From Thalassospira mesophila (GTDB lineage: Bacteria > Pseudomonadota > Alphaproteobacteria > Rhodospirillales > Thalassospiraceae), in assembly GCF_002115755.1 (NCBI RefSeq), contig NZ_JFKA01000020.1, forward strand, positions 1 through 44,798: a DNA stretch of 44,798 nucleotides, given 5' to 3'. Positions 18,203-27,690 of this stretch are shown here, piece after piece. The position numbers and the translations under genes are program-made. How positions within the stretch are numbered: the stretch's first letter is position 1; each line of letters opens with the position of its first letter. The notes under the pieces are model-generated. The model saw only the letters and a list, made by a program, of their open reading frames with translations, was not told where the DNA came from and did no database searches.

Positions 18203-18234
18203 ACGCCACCCCGGCCAAGAAACCGGGATGGCGT
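18203..18234 (-). promoter_or_regulatory. Intercistronic hairpin between urtA and urtB
   Basis: ACGCCACCCCGG at 18203-18214 pairs with CCGGGATGGCGT at 18223-18234 (12-bp arms, one mismatch, 8-base loop). The position just after the binding-protein gene is where ABC operons often have a stem that protects the upstream mRNA or partly terminates, giving more binding protein than permease. Further downstream on the minus strand a TTTTT stretch occurs, which would fit partial termination. Confidence 0.5.
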
Positions 18235-18250
18235 GGTGCAAACCAAAGAC

Positions 18251-19510
18251 TTACTGGTAGCCTTCCGGGAACGGATTTGGCTCGATCAGGTCCTTGGTCT
18301 CGAAGACGACATCGAACTGGCCATCTTCACGGGCATGACCAATGCGGGTGCGCGACCACAGGTGATGGTTTTCGTGGATACGAACATAACCTTCAGGCGC
18401 GGTGGTCAGCTCGATGCCCGGCGATGCGGCTCGGACCTTGTCGATGTCAAAGCTGCCAGCTTTTTCAACAGCAGCTTTCCACAGCCACGGGCCCAGATAG
18501 GCGGCCTGTGTCACATCGCCAATTACGCTGTCTTCGCCCCACATTTTCTTGAATGCGGAAACAAAAGCCTTGTTGTTGTCGTTAGGCAGGCTTTCGAAAT
18601 ATTTCATCGAGGCATAAGCACCGGCGATGTTTTCGCCGCCAATGCCACGAACTTCATCCTCGGTTACCGAAATTGTCAGCAATAACGGTTTTTCTTTCGA
18701 CATATCAATGCCGGCTGCCTTGAGCTGCTTGTAAAAAGCAACGTTGGAGCCGCCAACGACGATGGCGTAAATCACGTCAGGCTTTTTAAGTTTGATCTTG
18801 TTGATCACGGAATTGAACTGGGTGTTACCCAGCGGGTAATAATCCTCGCCGGAAACCTTCAGGCCCAGTTTTTCGATGTGTTTGCGGGCAATTTTGTTGG
18901 CGGTGCGCGGCCAGATATAATCGGACCCCAGCAAATAAAAGGATTTGGCACCTTTTTCACGCACAACCCAGTCAATCCCGGCGATGATTTGCTGGGTGGC
19001 TTCCTGGCCGGTGTAAATCACGTTTGGTGATTCTTCGAGGCCTTCATAGAAGGTCGGGTAATACAGCATGCCGTTATATTGTTCGAAAACCGGCAAAACG
19101 GCCTTGCGCGATGCCGATGTCCAGCAGCCAAAAACGGCAGCGGTTTTATTTTCGACCAACAGTTTTTTGGCTTTTTCGGCAAAGGTTGGCCAGTCCGACG
19201 CGCCGTCTTCCTGAATATATTCAATCTTGCGACCCAGCACACCGCCTGCGGCGTTGATCTGGTCGATGGCCAGTTTTTCGGCCTCGACCGAGCCGGTCTC
19301 GCTAATCGCCATGGTGCCGGTAATGGAATGCAGGATGCCAACCGTTACCGTGTCGTCGGTAACAGCCAAACCAGTGGTGTTGGCATCGGCGGTGGCAACT
19401 TCCTGTGCCCGAAGCGGTGCGGATGCAAAGGTAAGGGCGGGAAGAACCGCGATACCGGCCAGTAACGCCCTGCGTGTAATGGAAAATGGAGAGATCGTTT
19501 TCTGTCTCAT
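18251..19510 (-). CDS. urtA: Urea/short-amide ABC transporter substrate-binding protein UrtA
   Basis: A 419-residue periplasmic protein. The N-terminus ITRRALLAGIAVLPALTFA with Arg13-Arg14 resembles a twin-arginine signal and ends near an AQE cleavage site. The mature part starts VTVGILHSITGTMAISETG, the recognised UrtA block, and later has EKLGLKVSGEDYYPLGNTQF and AAYLGPWLWKAAVEKA, also UrtA-typical. Homologues bind urea or short amides such as acetamide and formamide. Placement upstream of formamidase favours short amides here, but urea remains possible; no urease gene is present in the window. A near-consensus sigma-54 -24 element lies about 55 bases upstream. Confidence 0.92.
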   Translation of the reverse strand: MRQKTISPFSITRRALLAGIAVLPALTFASAPLRAQEVATADANTTGLAVTDDTVTVGILHSITGTMAISETGSVEAEKLAIDQINAAGGVLGRKIEYIQEDGASDWPTFAEKAKKLLVENKTAAVFGCWTSASRKAVLPVFEQYNGMLYYPTFYEGLEESPNVIYTGQEATQQIIAGIDWVVREKGAKSFYLLGSDYIWPRTANKIARKHIEKLGLKVSGEDYYPLGNTQFNSVINKIKLKKPDVIYAIVVGGSNVAFYKQLKAAGIDMSKEKPLLLTISVTEDEVRGIGGENIAGAYASMKYFESLPNDNNKAFVSAFKKMWGEDSVIGDVTQAAYLGPWLWKAAVEKAGSFDIDKVRAASPGIELTTAPEGYVRIHENHHLWSRTRIGHAREDGQFDVVFETKDLIEPNPFPEGYQ

Positions 19511-19858
19511 TGCGAAGCCTCATTCTGACATTTGATTTTTAAGCAGTGCTGGCTTATCGGCGTGCCAACTGCGGCTTAGTTCGTCAGAATTTTTGCAACG
19601 CAACAATCGGGCATTTGACGTATATGCCATGGGGCATTTTACCCCTACCATGGTCTTGCATTGAAAAATGAAAGGGCAAGTCTGGCAGTAAAGCTGTTGA
19701 TTTTCCTGTTTTTCGGTCATGATTGTTTGAATGAAAATAATGATAAAAAATCATTCATAAGGCGATTAATCAGGGACGCAAGTGGGGGTTATTGGCGATG
19801 CACCAAGGTGAAAACGCTAAAATTTCGCATTTGCAAAAAACAGGGCAGGTAAAAGGCT
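19511..19858. promoter_or_regulatory. Divergent control region between urtA and the sensor kinase
   Basis: This 348-base gap holds no convincing gene. It is AT-rich towards the kinase side. Nested inverted repeats occur at 19728-19757: TGAATGA ... TCATTCA around AATGAT-AAAAA-ATCATT (19739-19755). A smaller repeat, ATGCC-ATGG-GGCAT, is near 19624-19637. Either could be the target of the LuxR-type regulator encoded beyond the kinase, but nothing here proves it. Confidence 0.45.
19552..19567 (-). promoter_or_regulatory. urtA: Sigma-54-like promoter upstream of urtA (imperfect)
   Basis: On the minus strand TGGCACGCCGATAAGC has a perfect -24 element (TGGCACG) but the -12 GC is one base further away than the consensus allows and the preceding TT is absent. 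The location suits transcription into urtA, and nitrogen-scavenging operons are commonly NtrC/sigma-54 controlled. The spacing fault makes this weak. Confidence 0.2.
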
Positions 19859-22800
19859 TTGGGAACAACAATCAGGATTCCACGGATCCGGCGGACCTAT
19901 AACCGCTGGGTGGCAAACCAGACACTGGAAGATTATGCGTTACGATTTACCGCCTACAAGGTCAGGCGGTTTTCAAGCTGGCGCATTGCCAATACCGCGA
20001 TCGGGGCGGTGTCTTTTTTGGCGCTTGAAGCCATTGGCGGGTCGATCACGCTTAATTACGGCTTTCAAAATGCGATCAGCGCCATTGTGGTTGCCGCGAT
20101 CATTATTTTCCTGATGGGTGTGCCGATTTCTTATAACGCGGCGAAATTCGGTGTGGATATTGACCTGCTTAGTCGGGGTGCCGGTTTTGGTTATATCGGG
20201 TCCACCATTACATCGCTGATTTACGCCAGTTTCACCTTTATCTTTTTTGCCATCGAGGCCGCCATTGTGGCGACAGCCTTGCAGTTATGTGCCGGTATTC
20301 CGGTTTCGCTTGGCTATATTATCAGCGCTCTGGTCATTATTCCGCTGGTGACACATGGCGTAACCTTTATCAGCAAGTTTCAGGCATGGACCCAGCCGTT
20401 CTGGGTGATTTTGCAGATTGCCCCTTTTGTTTTTGTCGCACTTAACAGCCATGACAGCATTCGCCAGTGGACGGGCTATACCGGTTTGTTCGGGCCCATA
20501 GACGGGTCGTTTGCGATCGCGCCATTTGGTGCCGCGTCGGCAGTTCTGTTTTCGCTGGTCGCCCAAATTGGCGAACAGGTCGATTTTTTGCGATTTTTGC
20601 CGCGTAAAGACCACCAAAACAGGGTTGCATGGTGGACTGCATTGCTTAGCGCCGGGCCGGGCTGGATCGTGATCGGGGCGCTGAAAATTCTGGCGGGGTC
20701 GTTTCTGGCGTTTTTTGCCTTTCAAAGTGGCGTGACCTTTGCCGATGCATCCGACCCGACCCGGATGTATCTGAATGTTTTTCAAAAAATGGCGGCGTCG
20801 CCCGAACTCGCCCTGGGCCTTACCGGCATTTTTGTGGTGATCTGCCAGCTTAAAATCAACGTTACCAACAGTTATGCCGGGTCGATTGCATGGTCGAACT
20901 TTTTCTCCCGTCTCACACACAGTCATCCGGGCCGCGTTGTCTGGCTGGTTTTTAATGTGCTGATCGGGCTGTTGTTGATGGAGTTTGGTGTCTATCGGGC
21001 GTTTGAGCATATTTTGGGCCTGTATTCGATTGCCGCCGTGGCCTGGATGGCGTGCATCGTATCGAACCTTGTGATTAACAAGCCGCTTGGTTTGGCCCCG
21101 CGCCACATCGAATTTAAACGCGCCCATCTTTATGATGTGAACCCGGTGGGGTGTGGTGCGATGAGCATCGCCATTTTGCTGGCGTTGCTGGCCTATTCCG
21201 GTTTGTTTGGCGAGACAATCTCAAAGCTGTATTCCTATGTGGCGTTGATATCGGCCTTTGTGCTGGTGCCTGTGATCGCGGTTCTGACCAAAAGCCGGTA
21301 TTATCTGGCGCGCAGCACAGCAACAGACTGGGCGACCGGCGAAACCGAGGCCTGCTGTATTTGCGAACATCGTTTTGACCGCGAAGACATGGCGTATTGC
21401 CCTGCTTATTGCGGGGCAATCTGTTCGTTATGTTGTTCGCTTGATTCACGCTGCCATGACATGTGCAAGCCCCATGGCCGGTTTTCCGGGCAGTTGCGAA
21501 CCTTTGCGACAACCCATTTTTCGGCCGGTGTGGGCAAATGGGTCAACACACGCATTGCCCATTATCTGGGAATGTTGCTGACCGTGACCGGGGTGCTGGG
21601 CCTTGTTTTCTGGCTGATTTATTTCGAAACCCGGCTGGATGCCCGAAATTCAACCGACCTGATCGAACTGACATTGACCAAGCTGTTTGTCATTATTTTT
21701 GTAATATCGGGCATTGTGGTGTGGTTGTTTGTTCTGGCCCAGGAAAACCGCCGTTTTGCCGAAGAAGAAGCCCGCCGCCATACCGGGCTTTTGATGGATG
21801 AAATTGCCGCCCATAACGAAACCGACCGCCAGTTAAAACAGGCCAAGGAAGCCGCAGAATCGGCCAATCTGGCAAAAAGCCGGTATATGGTGGGGCTTAG
21901 CCATGAATTGCGCACACCATTAAGTGCCATTTTGGGATACGCTCAATTACTGGAACGCAAATCGGGCGGGCAGCCGCCCTATATTCATAACGCGGCACAA
22001 ACGATCAAGCGTAGTGGCGAACATCTGGCCGATATGATCGAGGGTTTGCTCGATATTTCCAAAATCGAGGCCGGACGGCTGGAGATTTATCGCTATAAAA
22101 CAGCGTTGCGCCCGTTTCTGGACCAGATCGTCGACATGTTCACCCTGATGGCGCAAAGCAAGGGCATTGCCTTTGAATTTCAGCCAATATCGGCGATCCC
22201 GTCTTATGTCTATACCGATGAAAAACGCTTGCGCCAGGTGCTGATCAATTTGCTGTCAAATGCGATTAAATTTACCCATCGTGGGATGGTCAGTTTTTCC
22301 GTCAGTTATAGCAATCAAATTGCTACATTTAAAATATGCGACACTGGCATTGGCATTGCGCAAGAAGATATTGAACGTATTTTTTTACCGTTTGAACGCG
22401 CCGAACAGCCTGTCGGCATGCAGCAAACACCCGGAACCGGGCTGGGGCTGACGATTACCAAGTTGCTGGTCGAAATTATGGGCGGCGATCTTGCCATTAA
22501 AAGCGAGGCCGGGAAGGGCACACGCTTTACCATCCGTTTAATGTTGTCTTCGACCGGCGAACCCGACCAGAAAATCCGTCCCTATCAGGCAATATCGGGC
22601 TATGCGGGGCCGCCGCGAACCATATTGGTTGCCGATGACGATGCCGATCAGCGTGCTTTACTGGAAGATACCCTGCTTCCGCTTGGTTTTAACGTGGTAC
22701 TGACCATGGATGGGCACGCCTGTTTGTCGGCGATTGCGTTGAACCGGCCCGATTTGATTATCCTTGATATTGCTATGCCCGGTCTTTCGGGATGGGAGGT

Positions 22801-23245
22801 CGCCAAGCGGGTGCGACAGGGCATGGATTTCAAAGTCCCGATTTTGATGTTATCGGCCGATGCCGGTGGCGAGCGGACCAGGCAGGAATACAAGCAGCTT
22901 TACGATACCTATCTGGTTAAGCCCTTTGTGCTTGATGATTTGTTCGACCATCTTGCCAGCCTGATGTCGCTGTCATGGATTTACGAAGACAATGATGACG
23001 GGGCCGGGGATATTCCCGCCATTCGTTTTGAAAGTCATGAAATCCCACCGCCGGAAAAGCTGCGCCAGCTGACAACATTGGGCCAGATCGGTTTTATCCG
23101 CTCGATTGAGGTGACGTTAAAAGATATCGAATTATCACAGCCCGACACGGCAAGGTTTTGCCAGCACATGTTGAAACTGACCAAATCCTTCCGCCTGAAG
23201 GATTTCATTACCGCGATTGAGGAGGTCGGACGAGAAGATGCCTGA
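19859..23245 (+). CDS. NCS1-permease-like hybrid sensor histidine kinase with Cys-rich linker
   Basis: A 1128-residue membrane protein from TTG 19859; an in-frame TAA at 19850 rules out a longer form, and GGGCAGG lies upstream. Residues about 20-480 resemble NCS1 nucleobase/hydantoin permeases with some 12 hydrophobic segments (GVDIDLLSRGAGFGYIGST). A linker at 499-536 holds ten cysteines, followed by two more membrane segments (about 568-588, 607-629). The kinase core has SHELRTPLSAILG (His682), an ATPase with NLLSNAIKF and GTGLGLTI, then a receiver with phospho-acceptor Asp970 in LDIAMPG and a helical tail. It is divergent from urtABCDE-fmdA and overlaps its response regulator gene, so it probably senses urea, amides or nitrogen state. 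Transport by the NCS1-like part is unproven. Confidence 0.85.
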   Translation: MGTTIRIPRIRRTYNRWVANQTLEDYALRFTAYKVRRFSSWRIANTAIGAVSFLALEAIGGSITLNYGFQNAISAIVVAAIIIFLMGVPISYNAAKFGVDIDLLSRGAGFGYIGSTITSLIYASFTFIFFAIEAAIVATALQLCAGIPVSLGYIISALVIIPLVTHGVTFISKFQAWTQPFWVILQIAPFVFVALNSHDSIRQWTGYTGLFGPIDGSFAIAPFGAASAVLFSLVAQIGEQVDFLRFLPRKDHQNRVAWWTALLSAGPGWIVIGALKILAGSFLAFFAFQSGVTFADASDPTRMYLNVFQKMAASPELALGLTGIFVVICQLKINVTNSYAGSIAWSNFFSRLTHSHPGRVVWLVFNVLIGLLLMEFGVYRAFEHILGLYSIAAVAWMACIVSNLVINKPLGLAPRHIEFKRAHLYDVNPVGCGAMSIAILLALLAYSGLFGETISKLYSYVALISAFVLVPVIAVLTKSRYYLARSTATDWATGETEACCICEHRFDREDMAYCPAYCGAICSLCCSLDSRCHDMCKPHGRFSGQLRTFATTHFSAGVGKWVNTRIAHYLGMLLTVTGVLGLVFWLIYFETRLDARNSTDLIELTLTKLFVIIFVISGIVVWLFVLAQENRRFAEEEARRHTGLLMDEIAAHNETDRQLKQAKEAAESANLAKSRYMVGLSHELRTPLSAILGYAQLLERKSGGQPPYIHNAAQTIKRSGEHLADMIEGLLDISKIEAGRLEIYRYKTALRPFLDQIVDMFTLMAQSKGIAFEFQPISAIPSYVYTDEKRLRQVLINLLSNAIKFTHRGMVSFSVSYSNQIATFKICDTGIGIAQEDIERIFLPFERAEQPVGMQQTPGTGLGLTITKLLVEIMGGDLAIKSEAGKGTRFTIRLMLSSTGEPDQKIRPYQAISGYAGPPRTILVADDDADQRALLEDTLLPLGFNVVLTMDGHACLSAIALNRPDLIILDIAMPGLSGWEVAKRVRQGMDFKVPILMLSADAGGERTRQEYKQLYDTYLVKPFVLDDLFDHLASLMSLSWIYEDNDDGAGDIPAIRFESHEIPPPEKLRQLTTLGQIGFIRSIEVTLKDIELSQPDTARFCQHMLKLTKSFRLKDFITAIEEVGREDA

Positions 23246-24158
23246 CCTGAATGTAATGACCCATATTCTGGTGGTCGATGATTCACCTGAAACGTTAACA
23301 ATGTTAACCGACGCCCTGAGCATGGAAGGGATGAATGTCGAGGTCGCCACCAGCGGCCGCCAGGCATTTGGTTTGGTTGAAAACAACATCCCGGACCTTG
23401 TCCTGATGGATGCGATGATGCCAGGCATTGACGGCTTTGAAACCTGCCGGGTTTTGAAATCGGAAAAGGGGTGCGAAGATGTTCCGGTTGTTTTCATGAC
23501 CGGGTTTCAGGAAAGTGAACATGTTGTGCGGGCACTGGCGTCTGGCGGGGTCGATTTTGTTGCCAAGCCCGTTATTTTGGATCAGCTGTTTGCGCGTATA
23601 CGGGTGCATCTGGCCAATGCACGTAGGGCACGCTCGGCCCGCAAGGCGCTTGATTCAACCGGGCGGCGAATTGTTGCCTGCGATCCGGCAGGGGTCATTC
23701 TTTGGGTTACGCCGCAGGCGGGGGAATTGATGCGTCGTGCCGGGTTGCGCTGCGACGAAACCGCCCGCTTGCCCTGGGAAATTACAGACGCACTTTTAAG
23801 CGCGGATGGCCCGGACACGGCAGAAAGCCGAGGTGTTATTCGTTTTTCGCGTGGGGGTGTCGATATCGATTTTCGCCTGCTTGACGACGCGGAGAACGGG
23901 GAAAGGTTGATCCGCCTTGTCGATGCCAGCAGGGGATCGGACGAGGAACAGCTCGCACAGGCCTTTGGCCTGACGTTGCGCGAAGCCGAAGTTCTGTTGT
24001 GGATTACACATGGCAAATCCAACAAGGAAATCGCCGAAATTCTTCAAATGTCACCCAGAACGGTGAACAAGCATCTTGAACAGATATTTGTGAAACTTGC
24101 CGTGGAGAACAGAACCGCCGCAGCGACCATGTCGGTGCGTATCCTGTGGCGAGATTAA
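23238..24158 (+). CDS. LuxR/NarL-type response regulator
   Basis: A 306-residue protein. ATG 23238 is preferred; it overlaps the kinase stop by eight bases, with GAGGAGG in the kinase 3' end as ribosome site. A TTG at 23217 is an alternative. Residues about 7-125 form a receiver domain with VVDD near the start, phospho-acceptor Asp58 in LMDAMMPG and the conserved FVAKPV lysine. A middle section of about 110 residues is not recognised. Residues about 245-300 are a LuxR helix-turn-helix (LTLREAEVLLWITHGKSNKE, MSPRTVNKHL). It is the likely output of the NCS1-like kinase and a candidate activator of the divergent urt-fmd operon. Confidence 0.88.
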   Translation: MPDLNVMTHILVVDDSPETLTMLTDALSMEGMNVEVATSGRQAFGLVENNIPDLVLMDAMMPGIDGFETCRVLKSEKGCEDVPVVFMTGFQESEHVVRALASGGVDFVAKPVILDQLFARIRVHLANARRARSARKALDSTGRRIVACDPAGVILWVTPQAGELMRRAGLRCDETARLPWEITDALLSADGPDTAESRGVIRFSRGGVDIDFRLLDDAENGERLIRLVDASRGSDEEQLAQAFGLTLREAEVLLWITHGKSNKEIAEILQMSPRTVNKHLEQIFVKLAVENRTAAATMSVRILWRD

Positions 24159-24516
24159 CAGCCCTATCCGCTCGCGCCGTGCCAATCAGCATCCAGACGG
24201 CAGACAGGGCCTCCATACACAAGCCATAGAAACGCTGTGCCTTTGTGATGTGTGGGTGGGAGGGGTTAATTCACGGGTAAGGTCAGAACGCCCGGTTTTC
24301 GCGTGCTGCAAACGACTGTCAACAGATACGCCGTGCGTTCGGGGCAGAGTTCGTGTACAAATATTGAGTATGATTTGTTGATTTCGTGCCATGTTTTCGA
24401 GAATATATTGTAAATATTCAGAGTTCTGTATTCACACTTTCCCGATATAGCACAATATGTTAGCAAGTTAGATGATTGGGCCGGGGTGAATATTGTGGTG
24501 AGGGGGTAATTCCGGA
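24159..24516 (+). promoter_or_regulatory. Intergenic region upstream of the tandem hybrid kinases
   Basis: A 358-base gap with no supported gene. Its first half is GC-rich and its second half (about 24355-24475) is AT-rich and promoter-like. GAATAT-ATTGTAA-ATATTC at 24401-24419 is a perfect 6-bp inverted repeat. No terminator with a clear T-tail was found after the response regulator gene. Confidence 0.4.
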
Positions 24517-27500
24517 ATGCAAAAATTTCAAGGGGCAGGCGGCGAGAAAAAGCAACGCCTGTTCCTTTCGCTGAGTGTTCTATTATTGCTGCTTGTATCC
24601 CTTGGATTAACGACTTTTTATGAACGTACCCTTAAAAGTGATGTTCGAATAGAAACTGATCGTGCCCTTTCGCGTCTGGCGGGGCATGGTCATTCAATTT
24701 TGATTAGCAAGATCGGCCAATATCGCGATACCCTTAATTTTTTGCACGCCACACCCCCAATTTCAGGTTTGACCCGGGCGGATGAGAATGATGGGCTTGA
24801 CCCATTTGACGGCACCCGGTTTTCACAATGGAAAGGGCGGCTGGAAACAATCTTTGTTGCCATGCTGCAAAACAATCCAGAGATTGATCAATTGCGCGTC
24901 ATCCGCGGCGATGACGACGGTTCGGAACTGGTGCGCGTTGACAGATTGACTGGCAAAATTAACGTTATTACCAGGCAGTGGCTGCAGAAGAAGAGCGGCA
25001 GTGACTATTTTCAGGATTCAATGAAATTACAGCCGGGCGAGCTGTATATTTCACGCATCAATCTCAACCGGGAATTTGGCCGCATCGAATATCCCGTTCG
25101 CCCGACAATCCGTTTGGCAACGCCAATTTTTTCAGATGGTGGCCGTCGGTACGGATTTCTCATTATGAACGTTAACGCAACTTTCCTTCTGAATAACTTT
25201 CGGAACGAAACCAGCGGACAGTTCAGCATGATTTTGACCGACGACAAGGGGTATTATATCGACCATCCAATAGCGGATTACCGGTTCAGCCGCGACCTGC
25301 ACCCCGAACGTAACTGGTTGAATGATTACGCAATAACCCACACGCCAAACAGCGACGCAGACCTTGCGACGGAACTTGCAACTCAAACCTCCCTGGTGAT
25401 TCATCACACAGCTGTTCGCTTTTCCGCTGACCCTGCTTCAGTTATGCATATTTATGCTGCGGCCTCGCCGTCGTGGATATCGGATCAACTTTGGAAGCGC
25501 CGGATAGCAACATATGGATTTGCCGGTATCGCGCTTTTGATCCTTGTGTTTACGCTGGCAATGTTTATGCGGGGATACCGCAATAGTATCAGGTTGTCTG
25601 AAGCGCGCGCTGAACATGAAGCCATTATCAACGGGTCATCCGATGCAATTGTCGGGATGGAACTTGACGGGCAGATATCGAGCTGGAGTAACGCCGCCAT
25701 CTCGCTATTGGGAATTCCGCGGGACTCTGCAGTTGGACAAAATGTCAGGCAACTTGCCCTGTTTCCGGACGTGGATATCAACGAACAAATTGGTCGCGTT
25801 CAAGAAACAAAATCAGCGGTGACAATTGATGCAAATTTCACGGAAAATGGTGCCTTAAATCTTGAATTGTCGCTGAACTTTTCACCCATCGTGAACCAGA
25901 GCCGACAGATTGTCGGCATTGCGATGATCGCACGTGATGTAACGCAGGAACGCTCTGCCGAGCGTCAGATCCGGCAAACCAATGCCGGACTTGAAGCCCA
26001 GGTTGCCAAACGGACACAGGAACTGGCCGAGGCCCATCAAAAGGCCATTCAGGCCAGCGAGATGAAAAGTGCCTTTATTTCAAATGTCAGCCACGAAATG
26101 CGGACACCGCTTAATGGCATGATTGGCACCCTCAACCTGATTAAACGCGAACCGCTTAGCCCGTCGCAAACCAAATATCTGGCGATGGCGGAAACCAGCA
26201 GTTCAGCACTTGCGACCCTGATTAATGATATCCTTGATTTGTCCAAGATCGAAGCTGGCAAACTCGATTTCGAGAACAAGCCCTTTAACCCGTTGGCGAT
26301 GGTCGAGGCTGTGGCCAATTCTTCGGTCATTCGGGCCCGGGAAAAGGGTATTGACCTGGTCCTTGATACAACCGGTTTGCAACATACTGAACTGTGTGGC
26401 GATGCCAATCGGTTAAAGCAGGTGCTAAATAACCTCATCAGCAATGCCAAGAAGTTTACCCAGGAAGGGTATGTTGCCATTGTGGCGTCCAGCCGTTTGG
26501 ACCAGGGCGAGGTTCGGCTTGAGTTTTCGGTTGAAGATAGCGGGACTGGCATTGCTGAAAGCAATAAACATAAGCTTTTCGCGGCTTTTTCGCAGGAAGA
26601 CAGTTCTATATCTGCCGAGTATGGCGGCACAGGACTTGGATTGTCAATTTGCAAGCAGCTTTGCAAATTGATGAAGGGCGATATCGGATTTGAATCCACC
26701 AAGGGCAAAGGCAGCCGGTTCTTTTTTCATGTCCGGTTTGATGCGGCCCAGGCCACAGTGCGAAATAACAGTACGGTACTGAGCGGAAAACGTGTGTTGA
26801 TCCTGATGAACCAGGAACGCGCAACAGATGCCGCAGAAAGGGAAGTAAAATATCTGGGCGGCGAGATTGTTGATTATTTCGGTGCGAAAGGGCGCACGGA
26901 AAACAAGGTCATAGATCTTGTCATGACGGATCGCGCCAATAATCGGCTGCAAGAACTTTGTAAAATCATCAGCGCTATGAAAACAGCAGACGGGACAATG
27001 CCGCGTTTGCTGGTTGTTAAAAGTGTCGATGGCAATAAACCGCATTATGATGGCGAAATCATTTGGCTGTCGTCGCCTTTGACCCATTCGGAACTGTTGC
27101 AAAAAATGCAGCCGCTCCCTCGTTTGGCTAAGGCTGCCAAAATGGTGATGTCTGATCAGGCTGAAACAACCGATGTGGTGCTTGGCACCGACCCTTCTTC
27201 TTTGCCGGAAGCTACACACGAGAAAATGAATTTGCTTGTTGTCGACGACAATGAAATCAATCTGGAGGTCGCCAAAGGGATTTTACGCGACACCGATGCC
27301 GATGTTCGAACTGCAGGAAACGGGATGGAAGCACTGGAAATTCTCAGGCAATCGGCGGCAGAAGGCCATGTTTTTCATTGCGTCGTTATGGATTGCCAGA
27401 TGCCCGGTATGAATGGATTTGAAACAACAGAACAAATCCGCAGCGGGGCTGTGGTCGCAGAATTCGCAGAGATACCCATTATTGCCATGACGGCAAATGC

Positions 27501-27636
27501 CATGTCAGGCGAGCGCGAAAAATGCATCGCTGCTGGAATGTCAGACTACATAACCAAACCGATCGAAGCGGAAGTTTTTATTGAAAAGATAAAACATTGG
27601 TCCCGTAAACGCCTCGCTGAGTTGACAATTAGGTAA
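24517..27636 (+). CDS. Hybrid sensor histidine kinase with PAS and pseudo-receiver
   Basis: A 1039-residue inner-membrane kinase from ATG 24517. A membrane segment at about 15-34 and another at 332-352 bracket a roughly 300-residue periplasmic sensor, probably Cache-like. A PAS domain follows (about 365-485; HEAIINGSSDAIVGMELDG), then a coiled linker, the dimerisation domain with SHEMRTPLNGM (His526), and the ATPase domain (NNLISNAKKF, GTGLGLSI). Residues about 755-880 look like a receiver that lost its acidic pocket (RVLILMNQ instead of a DD motif). The last domain, from 904, is an intact receiver with VVDDNEIN and Asp959 in VVMDCQMPG. It is followed almost directly by a second hybrid kinase; no DNA-binding partner is adjacent downstream. 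Confidence 0.88.
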   Translation: MQKFQGAGGEKKQRLFLSLSVLLLLLVSLGLTTFYERTLKSDVRIETDRALSRLAGHGHSILISKIGQYRDTLNFLHATPPISGLTRADENDGLDPFDGTRFSQWKGRLETIFVAMLQNNPEIDQLRVIRGDDDGSELVRVDRLTGKINVITRQWLQKKSGSDYFQDSMKLQPGELYISRINLNREFGRIEYPVRPTIRLATPIFSDGGRRYGFLIMNVNATFLLNNFRNETSGQFSMILTDDKGYYIDHPIADYRFSRDLHPERNWLNDYAITHTPNSDADLATELATQTSLVIHHTAVRFSADPASVMHIYAAASPSWISDQLWKRRIATYGFAGIALLILVFTLAMFMRGYRNSIRLSEARAEHEAIINGSSDAIVGMELDGQISSWSNAAISLLGIPRDSAVGQNVRQLALFPDVDINEQIGRVQETKSAVTIDANFTENGALNLELSLNFSPIVNQSRQIVGIAMIARDVTQERSAERQIRQTNAGLEAQVAKRTQELAEAHQKAIQASEMKSAFISNVSHEMRTPLNGMIGTLNLIKREPLSPSQTKYLAMAETSSSALATLINDILDLSKIEAGKLDFENKPFNPLAMVEAVANSSVIRAREKGIDLVLDTTGLQHTELCGDANRLKQVLNNLISNAKKFTQEGYVAIVASSRLDQGEVRLEFSVEDSGTGIAESNKHKLFAAFSQEDSSISAEYGGTGLGLSICKQLCKLMKGDIGFESTKGKGSRFFFHVRFDAAQATVRNNSTVLSGKRVLILMNQERATDAAEREVKYLGGEIVDYFGAKGRTENKVIDLVMTDRANNRLQELCKIISAMKTADGTMPRLLVVKSVDGNKPHYDGEIIWLSSPLTHSELLQKMQPLPRLAKAAKMVMSDQAETTDVVLGTDPSSLPEATHEKMNLLVVDDNEINLEVAKGILRDTDADVRTAGNGMEALEILRQSAAEGHVFHCVVMDCQMPGMNGFETTEQIRSGAVVAEFAEIPIIAMTANAMSGEREKCIAAGMSDYITKPIEAEVFIEKIKHWSRKRLAELTIR

Positions 27637-27690
27637 TTGGCCGCTTGCGCAAATAACCTTCGAGAAACGTTCAACCATGGACCTGATGCA

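Noticed and set aside
19552..19567. Sigma-54 promoter for urtA as a firm call
   Set aside because: The -24 half is perfect but the distance to the -12 GC is one base too long and the TT is missing; kept only as a low-confidence feature.
27637..27690. TTG start directly after the first hybrid kinase stop
   Set aside because: No clear ribosome site; the ATG at 27691 is closer to the first membrane segment. It remains possible.
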